A DNA stretch of 64,000 nucleotides from Dromiciops gliroides (lineage: Eukaryota; Chordata; Mammalia; Microbiotheria; Microbiotheriidae): assembly GCF_019393635.1 (NCBI RefSeq), contig NC_057861.1, positions 81,723,327 through 81,787,326 of the forward strand, read 5' to 3'. A program made the position numbers and the translations under genes. How positions within the stretch are numbered: position 1 is the stretch's first letter; each line of letters starts with the position of its first letter. Shown here in pieces: positions 1 to 12,039 of this stretch. The notes under the pieces are model-generated. The model was not told the origin of the DNA, ran no database searches, and saw only the letters and a program-made list of their open reading frames with translations.

Positions 1-1135
1 TCCTTACTCTTGACCCCAGTTTGGGTCTACAACATAACTACAGACTTGCCCCTCAATGGACTTCAGAATACAATTATTGTCCCTAACCCCTCTCAGCTCT
101 GTTTGTTGGCTTTGCAGATTCAAGAGAGAGATGCAGGCCTGACTTTGGCAAGAGCCCAGAGGCTGAATTTGAAATCCCTTTCTGGGATCAAAGGAAAAGA
201 GGTACACACCTAACCCTGCTCTACAGTTCCTGACCTGGTCACTTGCCTGAGGGCTGAATTCATCTTCTTGGGATCTAGCCCATTTTTTTCTTTAAAAAAA
301 AAAAATGACCCACTGTGTTTTTTCTTATACTTCCTGATCCCTACTCAGTCTGGAACCTTTTTTGGATCTTTGCTGGAGATGTTGTGGGCTGTTTTATTTC
401 CTCCTATTCTGATGCAGTTGCTAGTCCTTGAGGAGAAGATTCTTACCAAGAGGGGGGAAAATGAAAGATTTCTATAGCCAATGGTGTTGGCTGATAGGAG
501 AACTGAAAAGAGTTCAAGTGCCTCCCTAAAGCTTTGGCTTCTCATGGTGTCAGTCTGTATGACTTGCTACTACTGCTTGGTTATAACACATTGGTGTTCT
601 CATAGACTGGGTCCATCATATCCATTCCTGACTCAGCTGTGACAATGAGACTTAGCCATGGAGAACATAAATAAGCCTGACAGATGAGAAGAATGGAAAG
701 ACCAATCTGGTTCAAGTACAGTACATATAGGGGAAGTGGAGACAAGTGAGATAAGACCGCAAACATAAGTTGGGACCAGTTTGAGAGAGGTTTTGAATTC
801 CAGGTAAAAATGATGTAGTCTCCCTCATCACCTCTCCTTCAGGCCTCTTCCTGGTGCTTTCTCCCTTCATCTACGGTGAACATCTAGCATCTTCGGCTTC
901 CCATAATTCCCCAAACTAGGTCATATGACCCATGCTCCAAAATTATATACCTCCACTTGTTCTTTCAAAGTTTCAACCAATCAATTCACAAAATATTTCT
1001 CATTTTTCCCAATAGCTCAATGAAGGAGAGAGACCAAGGATTATTAACCCAATTCAGATAAGGAATTGAGATTGGACATGTTTTGCTAAAAAGCTATGTA
1101 GCTCTAGTCAGCATGAGACCCAACGCTAATCATTC

Positions 1136-1260
1136 AATTTAACAAGCATTTATTAGGCATCTTCTGTATGTCTGATATTATGCTGGACACTGGAGCTTCA
1201 AAGAAAAAAAAAATGAAAAAGTCTCTACTCTCAAAGAGTTTGCATTTGGCTAGATGTCAT
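1136..1260 (-). mobile_element. L2 LINE 3' end, antisense
   Basis: The motif 'aacaagcatttattaggcatc' followed by 'tatgctggacactgg' and 'caaagagtttgca' is the reverse complement of the L2 3' terminus (tagtaggtgcttaataaatg and upstream). It is a short, diverged copy. Confidence 0.7.
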
Positions 1261-1334
1261 AAATAATCATAGTAACTCTTATTTAGAAAGTTTTAAAATT
1301 TACAAATTACTTTCTTTACCATACCTCTGCCAAT

Positions 1335-1500
1335 GGTGTAGCTTATTATTATCCCCACTTTACATGAAAAGAAAAATGAGGCCCAGAAAGGGTATGTACC
1401 TTGCCCATAGTCACACAGCTAAAAAGTAGCTGAGCCAGGGCTTTACCCTCTGTCTTCTTATTCAAGGTCTCCTGCTTTGGCCACTCACTACACCATACTT
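1335..1500 (-). mobile_element. MIR-type SINE, antisense
   Basis: It shows the usual antisense MIR order: 'ccccactttacatgaa', 'aatgaggcccagaaagg', 'cacacagctaaaaagtagc', then a degraded 'ctgctttggccactcactacaccat'. Diverged and old. Confidence 0.7.
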
Positions 1501-1562
1501 TTCCTTTTCCCAGATGAAGGCTACTGGCAAACCTAATAAAATTCAGATTCGAATAGCTATTG

Positions 1563-1593
<31 letters not shown>
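1563..1593. repeat. (AT)n microsatellite
   Basis: An uninterrupted run of about 15 AT dinucleotides. Confidence 0.95.
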
Positions 1594-1595
<2 letters not shown>

Positions 1596-2478
1596 CATAA
1601 GCTATTATCATAGCTTAAGAGGCTCCCTCTCCCATTGTGGGGATTTGTCTTTTAAAAGAAGAACATAGAGAGGATACTGTGTACTTCAAAGAAACTAAGT
1701 ACTACTAGTGAATTCCCAGCTCCATATTTAGGGCAAAACCTTTTATGTGCCCCTTCATCTTGTCTACATCTTGTAGAAAAGATTTCAGTATCTGTTCATC
1801 TATTCAACTGGGGCTTCAAGTTATAGTTACAAACTGATGGAACTAGAAGGGAATTTGGGGGCCAGCTAATCAGAAGAATCACATAGAGTTGAAAGGGATC
1901 TCAAAGCTCTTCGCTTCTATACAGCCCCGACTAATGTGGGGTGGGGCACACACTCACTCCTAAGGTAGCCCATCCCACTTTGGGGCAAAGCTCTTTATTA
2001 TGGGGATGCTTTTCTTCATACATCAAGCCTAAATCTTCTTCCATGTAAACCTTCCCCCCCACCCATTGCTCCTACTTCTGCTCTTGGGGACCAAGCAGAA
2101 CAAATCTCATGACAGCCCTTTATTATGTCACCTCAAAGTCTTTTCTTTTCTGTGAAATGTGTCTCCACTTCCTTGTCCCAGATTGTGCTGAATTAAATCC
2201 CCATATATTTATTAATATCCTTGACAGAATCCAAAGATTCCATTTGATGAATGGGGAAACTGAGTCCCAAGGAGGCAAAAGGATTTGCCTCAAGTTACAC
2301 ACAATTGGAGTTTCTAGCGGGGACATGCATGTAGGTTAAACGTGGGGTTGAGTTGCCTCCTCCCCTAGGCTTAGGGAAATCAGGAAAGAAGGGTTCCCGG
2401 TCTCATATGCCAGAATCCATTGATGATCTCCCTCTTCTGAGAGAGAGCTTTAATCTCTCATCTTTCTTCTCTTCCTAG

Positions 2479-2581
2479 GTGGAGAGCAATTTTGGGGAGT
2501 ATCATTTGTTCCTCCTGCAGGCTTTTCTATATGTCAAGAGCCCTCAGAAGAACCTCCAAAGGGCTGCCATGAAGTTCATTG
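2479..2581 (+). CDS. MROH-like exon, third from last found (HEAT helix pair)
   Basis: A pyrimidine-rich tract and 'ttcctag' acceptor precede GTGGAGAGC. The exon runs 103 nt to 'cattG|gtgagc'. It reads VESNFGEYHLFLLQAFL, then YVKSPQKNLQRAAMKFI plus one base of Gly. It starts in phase 0 and ends after one base of a codon. The 'LQRAAMKFIG' end is the most family-like part. Confidence 0.72.
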
Positions 2582-3743
2582 GTGAGCCTACTATCATTTT
2601 GATCATCTTGGTTTATTAGCTCATCCCCATCCCCTTAGGATCTCCCTAAAGCCCTTACTTTCCCGGGTTCCTCCTGGATTCTGAGGTTCATCGAATACAT
2701 GCATGCCCCATGTCCCAACCCTGGCCTGCACCAGGACCAATTGTGCCTAAGCTGGCATGGGCAGAGATGGGGTCTCCTCATGGAGCCAGGCTCCAGGGCT
2801 TTCTCTCAAGGTTAGTCCCCATCTCCATAACGGGCTGGGAGATCCTAGGGTCACAATCCTTGGTTGAGGAGAGGGTCCCTAGCCCCAAGTCAAGTCAGGT
2901 TCTAAGGGGGGTGGGTGCTCAGCTCACAGCTGGAGAAATGAAAGCCTGGAGTGGCCTTCCCCCTCATGCCTAGGCAGCTCTCCTCCTTGTGCTTCAGGTG
3001 GGATGCTGAAGGACTATTTTTCTGATCTCTGCTTTTATATGAACAAGTCACATGTGAAGCTGCTGACAAAAAGTAAGTGTTGCCTCAGATTTTTACTCTC
3101 CAAGTTTGGGGTTGGGGTAAAAGACTCTAACAGACCAGAAAGAGAAATCAGGTGAAACCAAGAACCTCCCACAAGGCAGGGTTGGAGCTATGTCTTCTCG
3201 GATCTTGGACTGTCTGAGGATGAAGAATCCCTAAGAGTGAGGTGGAGCTATGTCTTTCCTTCAGACCAGGAGTTTCTGTAGGACAGGCATGGCATTTCCC
3301 TCTTATACTAAAGCTTCCAGAGGGCAGGGACTTGTCCCTGTCTCAGACTGGAGGCTCTCTAAGGGTTAAGACTGTGTCTCAATCCCTCAGACTATGGGCC
3401 CTCTAAAAGCCACATCTCTCCCTCAACTAGGGTTCCCTAGCAGTAAAGGCCCTCTCCTTTGCTATCTGTATTTTCTCCCAATAAACCTCTCAGCCTTCCT
3501 TTTGGAGTTTTTTATATTCAAGTTTCTCCTTAGAATCAATCATCACCAAATCTTGTTTCTCTCCACCCCATCCTGGGCTTTCCAGATTCCTGAGAAAGAG
3601 CATTGCAGACAGATTTTCTACCTCTTTTTGACCTTTCTCTTTTAGATTTTGAAGCTCTGCGAAGGGACCAAGACCCCAATATCAGAAAATTCTACCTGAA
3701 TTATTCAGAAAATATCTATGAACTGTCCAAATATGTGGCTTAA
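2479..3743 (+). CDS. 3' end of a maestro/HEAT-repeat (MROH-like) gene, three exons (2479-2581, 2998-3072, 3646-3743)
   Basis: Three + strand exons join in phase to encode about 91 residues ending at a TAA stop. The peptide has two amphipathic helices resembling a HEAT unit: VESNFGEYHLFLLQAFL, then SPQKNLQRAAMKFIGG, and finally EALRRDQDPNIRKF. The pattern 'aaxxFIG ... L..D.DP.IR' is typical of the C-terminal HEAT repeats of maestro heat-like repeat (MROH) proteins, whose cell role is poorly known. In human 8q24.3, MROH genes occur in the broad neighbourhood of ADGRB1, which fits the context. Assignment to a specific paralogue is not possible. The family call is inference from the peptide pattern; the splice structure is seen directly. 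Upstream exons lie beyond the left edge or were not found. Confidence 0.6.
2998..3072 (+). CDS. MROH-like penultimate exon
   Basis: Acceptor 'tgcttcag|GTGGG' and donor 'ACAAAAA|gtaagt' bound a 75-nt exon that continues the frame: GGMLKDYFSDLCF then YMNKSHVKLLTK. The Gly codon is split across the upstream intron and an Asn codon across the downstream one; both phases match. Confidence 0.72.
3646..3743 (+). CDS. MROH-like terminal exon with stop codon
   Basis: Acceptor 'ctcttttag|ATTTTG' continues the Asn codon and reads NFEALRRDQDPNIRKF then YLNYSENIYELSKYVA before TAA at 3741-3743. 'LRRDQDPNIR' is the HEAT-type 'D.DP.VR' turn. Confidence 0.74.
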
Positions 3744-3830
3744 AAGTCATTTACCTGCTAATTGTTTTTAAAAAGTCATTGGTTTTATCTTTCATTAAAC
3801 AGTGGCAAAATAAAAATTCAGTTCAATTCA
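3744..3830 (+). terminator. Short 3' UTR and poly(A) signals of the MROH-like gene
   Basis: ATTAAA at 3794-3799 and AATAAA at 3809-3814 lie 50-70 nt after the stop. An antisense L2 copy begins almost at once (about 3824), so the 3' UTR is probably under 100 nt. Cleavage site inferred. Confidence 0.6.
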
Positions 3831-4568
3831 ACAAGCATTTATTAAGGACGTACATAAGTGAGCAGCACTGTATCTATCGGGCGATGAAAAAACTACAAGG
3901 TTTAGATGAGACATGAGCCCTGTTGTCACGAAACACACATTCTAGGAAGTAGGTTGTGACCAGATAGCTATAATCAACAATAATGTGTGTAACAGGTGTA
4001 TTTGAGGGGCCCCAAACAAAGGGCCTTAGGAAGTCCAGGGAGAAAGAGTTTGTTACTAACCAGGGGAATCAGGGAGGTCTTCCTGTGACAGGTGGCATTG
4101 AATTGGGTCTTACAGAATGGATGGAAATATAATGGGCAAAGGAGAGAAGGGAGAGTATTACAGATAGTGAGACCTATCATAAGCTCAGTACAAGATGGGT
4201 TCAAGGTCCTTACTTAGTTCATGGTCTAGTAAAAGACACACATACACATAACTACAATACAAGTAATGTGACAAGTGCCCTAAGAGAGGGCAGACACAGG
4301 GCATGGGGAGTTCAAAGAGCAGAGATGCCATTTTTGCCTGAGTGGCAGAGTTTCAGTAAGGGTCTCCCTGAAGGGTACTATCTGAGCAGAATTTGGTCTT
4401 GAAGGATGGAGGACTTCCACAGGCAGAGACAGCCCCCAAAGTGATGAGGACATTTCAGGCAAGGGGAATGGAGTTGGCAAATGTGTTCAGAAGAGAGGCA
4501 AGTACAGGATATATTGGGGGTATAGCCATGAACCCTGTTGGTCTAGAGGGTAGAGTATGAATACATAT

Positions 4569-4617
<49 letters not shown>

Positions 4618-4735
4618 TACAAGAAGATGCTGGAAAAATTGGCTGAAACCAGATCATTTTGGGTCCTGAACATTGGGATAAAGCAGATGGATATTGGCTG
4701 TGGGCAGAAGGATGCCACTGCAGGTTTGTGAAGCA
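3824..4735 (-). mobile_element. L2 LINE, antisense 3' half, with internal (TG)n
   Basis: It begins with the reversed L2 terminus ('ttcaacaagcatttattaagg') and continues with reversed L2 3' sequence such as 'ggcattgaattgggtctt', 'gtgacaagtgccctaagagagg' and 'cagaatttggtcttgaaggatgg'. There may be two overlapping L2 copies, as the 5' landmarks recur near 4200. Boundaries are approximate. Confidence 0.6.
4574..4614. repeat. (TG)n microsatellite
   Basis: About 20 uninterrupted TG units. Confidence 0.95.
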
Positions 4736-4781
4736 GAGATACAATAGTGGGATTACTTTCATCTTCAACCTCTCTATTCTT

Positions 4782-4949
4782 TTCTTTTATTTATTTTTGT
4801 TTTGTTTTGTTTTGCAGGGCAATGGGGGTTAAGTGACTTGCCCAGGGTCACACAGCTAGTAAGTGTCAAGTGTCTGAGACAGGATTTGAACTCAGGTCCT
4901 CCTGAATCCAGGGCTAGTGCTTTATCCACTGCACCACCTAGCTGCCCCC
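4782..4949 (-). mobile_element. tRNA-derived marsupial SINE, antisense, 16-bp TSD
   Basis: A T-rich start, then 'gcagggcaatgggggttaag', 'cacacagctagtaagtgtc' and 'cacctagctgcccc'. The duplication CAACCTCTCTATTCTT is exact at 4766-4781 and 4950-4965, so the copy is bounded on both sides. Confidence 0.95.
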
Positions 4950-5769
4950 CAACCTCTCTATTCTTAAATCATTTCTAATCTCTTTGCATGGGTTCAGGAG
5001 GAGGAGAAGGGAGAGGGAAAATGTTCAACAAGTAGAATGACACAGAGACAAGCCCTGGGGTTCAGAGGCTTCCCATCTGAGACAGATAAAGCCCAAATTT
5101 GTATAGTACCATGTCTCCTTGCTATGTCAACTGCAATAAATGTGGTGACAGGGAGAACGGTTGGGAGCTTGTGGAGTCCTGCTTGTCTTTGTTTCCCCCA
5201 AATATCTCTTTTTTATCAGACTATATAACAGGATCACAGGGATATAGGAATGATCTGGTTCAAGCCCCTTTACAGACACCAAAACAAGGCATTACAAATG
5301 TGTAATTTTTGGAGGACATGTGAAGAATAAAATAGATTAGAAAGAGCCTAGAAGGGTAAAGGGAATGGGGCAAGGAGAGGGGAGGGACCCTCCAGAGAAG
5401 AGGGGATTTTCAGTAATTTGGGCAAGAGGTGGGAAGCCAGCACAATTAGGAAGCCTTCCTGGAGAAAGAAAGCATATGAAATCAAAGCTGGTTGATAGTT
5501 TACCCAAGGGTGCCCTTATCTAAGACCCTTTGGGGATCATGAAGGTTCCAACAAACGTTAAATTCTGTTGGCATTTAAAATATTCTAGGAACTGGGGGGG
5601 GGGATGGGAAGAAGTAACTTCCTGGAGTACCAACTGTAATGGATGGTCAAATCCAAACATCCAGGCATCCTGTCTCTTCCAACTGTAATTGGCCAACTGT
5701 CCCCTCTTCAACAGGGACTGGGAAAATGTGTCAACTGACCTGTAGCTTATAGTCTAACCACAATTGCAC

Positions 5770-5900
5770 AAAGCACCAAAACTCTGAGGGACTTATCCAG
5801 GGTTATACAGCTAGTATGGGGCATAGGAAAGACTCGAACTCAGAACTTTCTGACCTCAACACTAATGCTCTAGTCCCTATGCCACACTGTCTCCATGTTC
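5770..5900 (-). mobile_element. MIR-type SINE, antisense
   Basis: It shows 'cagggttatacagctagtatg', 'gactcgaactcagaac' and 'ctctagtccctatgccac', the antisense MIR core and tail. Confidence 0.6.
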
Positions 5901-6054
5901 TGACCTTGTCATCATATCCACTAGGCCATATAGGGAAGAAAGGGCACAAGAGTGAAAAAAGTGCCACAGGGAGTGAGGTTATGCTGAGTTATTACCATTC
6001 ACATCACCTTAGTGCTCTGTTTTACAAAGCAGGCAGCTTTGCTCACTCTCCCTT

Positions 6055-6335
6055 AACCGTAATACCTGCCCTCTGTGGATCCTCTCCAATTTACATCATG
6101 TATTGCTTGTTTGTACAGAATGGTTTACATGTTGTGTCCCCCATAGACTGTGAGCTCCTTGAGTGCAGGGACAGCTTTTTGCCTTTCTTTGTATCCCTAG
6201 CAAGTCATGACATCACCTCCATGTCATGGTCCTCTTTGAGAACAAGGGACAAACAACAACAATGACAAGAACCCTAGCATTTAGCACAGCATCTGGCATA
6301 TAGTAGGTGCTTAATAAATGTTTATTGACTGACTT
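6055..6335 (+). mobile_element. L2 LINE 3' end, broken by a SINE fragment
   Basis: 'tgtcccccatagactgtgagctccttgag' through 'tagtaggtgcttaataaatg' is the sense L2 3' terminus. A fragment of the composite SINE 3' end ('gtcatgacatcacc' to 'gacaaacaacaac', about 6203-6265) sits inside it. Confidence 0.8.
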
Positions 6336-6394
6336 TTCTCCTTAAGATGTCTGTGAGCTAAAGTTGGAAGTGTGTATTTGTGAAACTTATTACA

Positions 6395-6745
6395 GTAAAG
6401 TGGAGTGCCTTCTGGCTTCAGGGTCAGGAGACCCTCATTCAAATCCTACCTTGGACATTTACTATTTGATCATAGGTAAGACATTTAATGACTCAGAACT
6501 TCAGTTTTTTCATCTGTCCAATGGAGATATTATTACTTAACACTATGTACTCACTAGCTTTTTTGTAAGGAAAATAGTTTGCAAACTCTACTACATAAAC
6601 AGAAGCTTTAATTTTCTCCACTTGGCAAATGAGAAAACTAAGGCTAAAGAAGATTATGACTTTCTCATAACCAGACAGGTAATAAGGATCAGAAGTAGGA
6701 TTTGAACCCATCTCTTCAAATCTAGTGTTGTTTCCAAGTCAGCAC
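6395..6745. mobile_element. MIR-type SINE pair (sense about 6395-6560, antisense about 6600-6745)
   Basis: The sense part has 'gtcaggagaccctcattcaaatcc'-like core and 'tcagttttttcatctgtc'. The antisense part has 'aatgagaaaactaaggc' and 'ggtaataaggatcagaagtagg'. Both are diverged. Confidence 0.5.
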
Positions 6746-6754
6746 ATTGTTAGT

Positions 6755-7800
<1,046 letters not shown>

Positions 7801-7804
7801 ATCT

Positions 7805-7930
7805 TCCTTATCCCTCACAGTAAACATTTATTAAGTACCTACTATGTGCCAGGCACTGTGCTAAGCCCTGGAGATATATACATATAAGAAAAAGAAAGAC
7901 CCTCCCCTCAAGGAGCTTACAGTCTAAGGA
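7805..7930 (-). mobile_element. L2 LINE 3' end, antisense
   Basis: 'taaacatttattaagtacc', 'tatgtgccaggcactgtgc', 'aaggagcttacagtctaagg' in order; a textbook reversed L2 terminus. Confidence 0.85.
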
Positions 7931-8119
7931 GGGAAGACAGTAAAGACTGAGGGAGAGGGGGATAGGGAGCACCAGGGTGGGACCATGATATTCATGGAGT
8001 AGAAACTAAGCAGAGCTACTAATGGAAAATGAAGCATTACCCGGAAAGTTCTGAGTCCTCTTCCCTCCCCTCTCCGGTTCAGATCCTCATCACCTCTCAT
8101 CCGGATCATTACAAGAGTC

Positions 8120-8930
8120 AAAGTGTCCTAATTGGTTTCTAGGAAGAGAGCCAGGAGGAGTACAGCCTCAGCCTCCTTCTCAGAGCCAAAGAGAGCATGG
8201 GAGAGGGCATAGGAACGTCCCTGACGTCAGACAGTGGCTGCTGCCTGTCTTTGGCACTCGCATTCAGCGTCCGAGGCCCTTTAACTGTTCAGTCATCGTA
8301 TGCCCTCTCTGTGGGCTACCCTGGCTGTGAGGATTGTCTCTCAGAACCAGCGCTCCTTGAGGTCTCCTCCAATGTCTCCCTCTTCAGACTGGGCACTTCG
8401 CCTTGAACAAAGGGCCCTGAAAGCAAAGGCCGTATCTCTGCCCCTGGACCAGGAGTGACCTGAGAGCAGGCACTCTTTTTACCCCGCGTGCCAACAGCAG
8501 AGTTGTTTGTCCTGAAGGCTCGGGAGCTGGAGGCGATGTATTATTGCTGGTGTTTTCCTTCCCTCCGCTGATTCTCATCTTGTGTCCGGTACACAGTGCC
8601 TGGCTCGTAGTAGGCACTCAGTACCTGCAGACTGACTCATTCCCAGGTAGTCTGGATGCTGCAGGGGACATTCATGGGTCATTGAGGACCTTGGGTGAAA
8701 CATCTGTGCTCCTTGACGGCCTGTGAAACTGGCACAAGGCTGATTAGGCCAAGAGCGCCACCTAAAGTGTGAGAGAGCTCGACACCTTCCTTGTTTGTGG
8801 TAGCTAAGACTCTGCGGTCACTGTGGAGTGGAGGAGCATCCTGGACTGGAATTTACAAAACCTGGGCTCTCTGCTCAGCTGTGCCACTGACTTGATATAA
8901 CCATGAGAGGGTTACTTTTCGACTCAGACT
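8120..8930. promoter_or_regulatory. Repeat-poor intergenic segment with a CRE palindrome
   Basis: Most of this stretch shows no repeat I recognise, apart from an L2-like tail at about 8580-8640. It has more CpGs than its surroundings (about 8190-8560) and a perfect TGACGTCA at 8222-8229, the full cAMP-response element. A regulatory role is inference only. Confidence 0.3.
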
Positions 8931-8943
8931 TCAGGATCTTTCT

Positions 8944-9143
8944 TCTTCTTCTTCTTCTTCTTCTTCTTCTTCTTCTTCTTCTTCTTCTTCTTCTTCTTCT
9001 TCTTCTTCTGGTGAGGCAATTGGGATTAAGTGACTTGCCCAGGGTCACACAGCCAGTAAGTGTTAAGTGTCTGAGGCCAGATTTGAACTCAGGTACTCCT
9101 GACTCCAGGGCTGGTGCTCGATCCACTGCACCATCTAGCTGCC
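8944..9143 (-). mobile_element. tRNA-derived SINE, antisense, with (TTC)n-expanded tail
   Basis: TSD TCAGGATCTTTCT is exact at 8931-8943 and 9144-9156. About 65 bp of pure TTC (to about 9009) takes the place of the poly(A) tail on the reverse strand, followed by 'gaggcaattgggattaag' and ending 'ccatctagctgcc'. Confidence 0.93.
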
Positions 9144-9159
9144 TCAGGATCTTTCTTTA

Positions 9160-10215
9160 TAGAATGAAGGCTTTGGATTAGATTGTCCCCCACATCCATT
9201 CCCATCCTGACAGTCTTTGTTCTTTGGGCTCATCCAGCTGTAGTAATCCCTGATTTTATTATGCTATGACAAGGAAAGAGAAAAAAAGCAATAAAACATC
9301 CAAAAGAACCCCAAGCAAAAATCATCATTTACAGAACACAGAGACCTTGTCAGACATAAGTCTATTCTGGTCATCAATGTGATTCCTGTTTCAGGAAATG
9401 AATGTGTTTCGTTCTAGGGCCATCTTCCCTACCAATGACCCCTTGCATCCAGGGACAGAGTTAGAAGGGAAGGACAAAGAAGGTGGTTGGGTGAAGCCTC
9501 CATTACTCGAGAATCTCCAGAAAATTTTATCTCCCTGATGGCTAAATAGGAAGCCCCCCATCATCAGAATGGCAATGCAAGATAATAGCCTTTAACACCT
9601 ATGAACAGATCAGAGCCCAGGAGAAAACAAAACAAAACTGGAGTCTTCCTTAGGACCTCATTGTCTTACAGAGTGATTGTCATTTCTCCCAGTCAAACCC
9701 CTCAAATCACATGCATCTTTTTTGTATCAGCACAATAGCATGGCCAGGAAGCTGGGAAAGGTTTTGTTCTACCCATTTTTATATGAGGCACACAGGGAAA
9801 AAGTGATTTGCACAAAATCATTTAATGAGTCAGTGGCAGAATCAAGACTTCAACTCAGGTTTCCAGACGACTTGGACAAGGTTTTTTTAAAAACAATATT
9901 CAGATGCTATGCTTACTTTTCCCCTTCCCCCAGATTTCCAGAAAGCTATTCAAGGTTCAGGGTATTTTTTGTGGGTGTGGGTCATCTTCTACTCAAAACC
10001 ACAGTTTATGAACTCCCACTGATGTGCTTCTTTTACCAAGCAAGGCACATATAAGTTCAAGGCAAGAGATATTTAGCTAAATAACATAGCAAAATAAGTT
10101 ACAAAAATGACTCCCTCCACCCCAAAACCATGGGGTATACTCTTACACAGGTTGCAACCTTACCACTAGGTGAAGTGACACATTTCTCTTTTGTGTCTTT
10201 AATTTTGTTGTTTTT
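9160..10215. other. Intergenic sequence without a recognised gene
   Basis: Only a possible antisense MIR fragment (about 9770-9880: 'atttgcacaaaatcatttaatgag', 'aatcaagacttcaactcagg') is visible. No splice-bounded reading frame was found. Confidence 0.5.
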
Positions 10216-10231
10216 GAGGATGGATATTTCT

Positions 10232-10410
10232 CTTTTTAATTTTTTCTTTTTTTCTTTTCTTTTTCTTTTTTTGTTGGTGCAATGAGGGTTAAGTGACTTG
10301 CCTGGGGTCACACAGCTAATAAGTGTCAAGTGTCTGAGGCTGGATCTGATCTTAGGTCCTCCTGAATCCAGGGCCAGTGCTTTAGCCACTGTACCACCTA
10401 CCTGCCCCTA
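10232..10410 (-). mobile_element. tRNA-derived SINE, antisense, 16-bp TSD
   Basis: TSD GAGGATGGATATTTCT is exact at 10216-10231 and 10411-10426. The body shows 'gcaatgagggttaagtgac' and 'ccacctacctgcccc'. Confidence 0.95.
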
Positions 10411-10497
10411 GAGGATGGATATTTCTTCAAGGAAACATGCAAAAGGGTAGCTCTTTAAAGCACACTTTGATGAAGATTCAAGATATTGCAATGAACA

Positions 10498-10869
10498 TGT
10501 TAAGGGCTAAAATTCTAGCTAGTCTGTCTAAAATATCCAATGAGTGGTCGCCAATAAATTATAAGCTTTAGCAAGAGTTAGACTTTTAAGCATTTATTAA
10601 GGAGAATAAGAATTTGGTAAAGAGAGAGAAAGGCCTAGATTCCTATCTATTAAAGGGAGAGCACATATCTAGCTCCGCTCTCCACCAGAGTCCCAAGGAA
10701 AAAGAGCGTGAGCCCAAGCGCCAGTCTCTTCCTTCCTCCTCCCACTTGCCCGCGTCACTTCCTGATGCCAAAGAAGAGACTCCTGGTCTTGCCCTCAAAG
10801 ACCTTCGCTTCATGGGTGGAACTCTTCTACAGTAAGTCTCCAGCAGGTGGCCTCATTCCAATCGTTACA
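10498..10869 (-). mobile_element. Solo LTR of an endogenous retrovirus, reverse orientation
   Basis: The element is bounded by TGTTAAG at the left and CGTTACA at the right (TGT...ACA ends), with an exact 4-bp target duplication AACA at 10494-10497 and 10870-10873. Read on the - strand it has AATAAA (10598-10593) with a short downstream part, the usual R/U5 layout. No internal retroviral gene is beside it, so it is a solo LTR. Family not named. Confidence 0.8.
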
Positions 10870-11429
10870 AACATTAGTATGTGGATGCAGATATTTAAAG
10901 AAACATGCAGGCACCCTAATGAAATATAATCAGTAGCAAAAAAGCAGGGGAAAAACGTTGCCAAAAATTGAAGGAAAATCCCACCAAGAACTGACAAAAC
11001 GTTTGCTGCAAAACAGCCTATGTAATCCTCAGCAAACAAACAAACCAAAAAAAAAAAAAAATAAAGCCAAAAAACTTCAGAGGCATCTAACAGCTGGAAG
11101 TTATTCTTGATTCCACTTACAGTGCAGGGTTGGCTTCTTAAAACTGGAAGAACAGTAAAAAGATCATTTTACAAAGATTCCATTTCTAAGGCAATAAAAC
11201 TCTTGTCCTAGGCAGAGTAATGCAAGTAATAGAATTCAGAAGAATGGGGAAAGTTAATTTTTTTACTGATGAAAATCACTTTTTCATTCAAAACTCTGCC
11301 AAAATCATAGAAGAATTCTGTGTGAGCCTGTAAAATCTGGGTTTTGTCAGAAGATTGCACAAGGTCCACCCCCTACCTACTCCCACCCTAGCATATGATT
11401 GTCTTATTTCCATTAAGACAATGATGAAC

Positions 11430-11577
11430 AGGGGCAGCTAGGTGGTGCAGTGGATAAAGAACCAGCCCTGGATTTAGGAGGACCTGAGTTCACATCGGGC
11501 TTCAGACACTTGACACTTACTAGCTGTGTGACCCTGGACAAGTCACTTAACCCCCATTGTCCCACCAAAAAAAAAAA
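11430..11577 (+). mobile_element. tRNA-derived SINE, 15-bp TSD
   Basis: Head 'ggggcagctaggtggtgcag', body 'gttcacatcgggcttcag', A tail. TSD AAGACAATGATGAAC is exact at 11415-11429 and 11578-11592. Confidence 0.96.
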
Positions 11578-12039
11578 AAGACAATGATGAACTCAGATAA
11601 GTATCTTAATATTCTGTCTCAGAGTTATAGAAATCCCCAAATTGAGATGGAATACTACAACACAACTGCATATCATGGCACATGTAACAAAAGATTAATA
11701 TAATTTTGGAGATGAACATGCTTCATTGGTGTGGGAACTCACTTGATTTAAATTGTAATGAAAACCTATGGGCTAGAATCAAGGCTGCACTTGGAAAAAA
11801 TGGACTGTCAAAAATACACTTAGCATCCAATGTGATAAAAGGGAATTCATGATGAAAAATTAAAGAATGTGTCAAAATCTTATGAACTCAGTGCCAATTG
11901 TCTCAAAAAGTAATGGCAGCAAAAGAATATATTGCATATTTAAAGTTTTTAAAGATGTAAAACATGTTCATGTTAATTTTGGAAGTTAATACATTTATTA
12001 TTTAGCTCGTCAATAATATTATTTTACATTGTCCTGAAG

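Larger units (their letters stand above)
1..2478. other. Sequence upstream of the MROH-like terminal exons, probably intron
   Basis: No exon could be supported here. The stretch holds an antisense L2 3' end (about 1136-1260), an antisense MIR-type SINE (about 1335-1500), an (AT)n run (1563-1593) and a MIR-like fragment near 2225-2340. The rest shows nothing I recognise. It is probably an intron of the gene whose last exons begin at 2479, but that is inference from position. Confidence 0.5.

Noticed and set aside
117..201. Possible exon ('tttgcag' acceptor, 'gag|gtacac' donor) upstream of the MROH-like exons
   Set aside because: One frame is open (RCRPDFGKSPEAEFEIPFWD), but its end phase does not match the exon at 2479, and the peptide shows no HEAT features.
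5816..6265. 149-codon open frame on the + strand
   Set aside because: It is built from a reversed MIR, an L2 3' end and a SINE fragment in succession.
11430..11577. Possible tRNA genes in the many A/B-box-like segments
   Set aside because: They are SINE copies derived from a tRNA, with A tails and target duplications; none folds as an intact cloverleaf that I can see.
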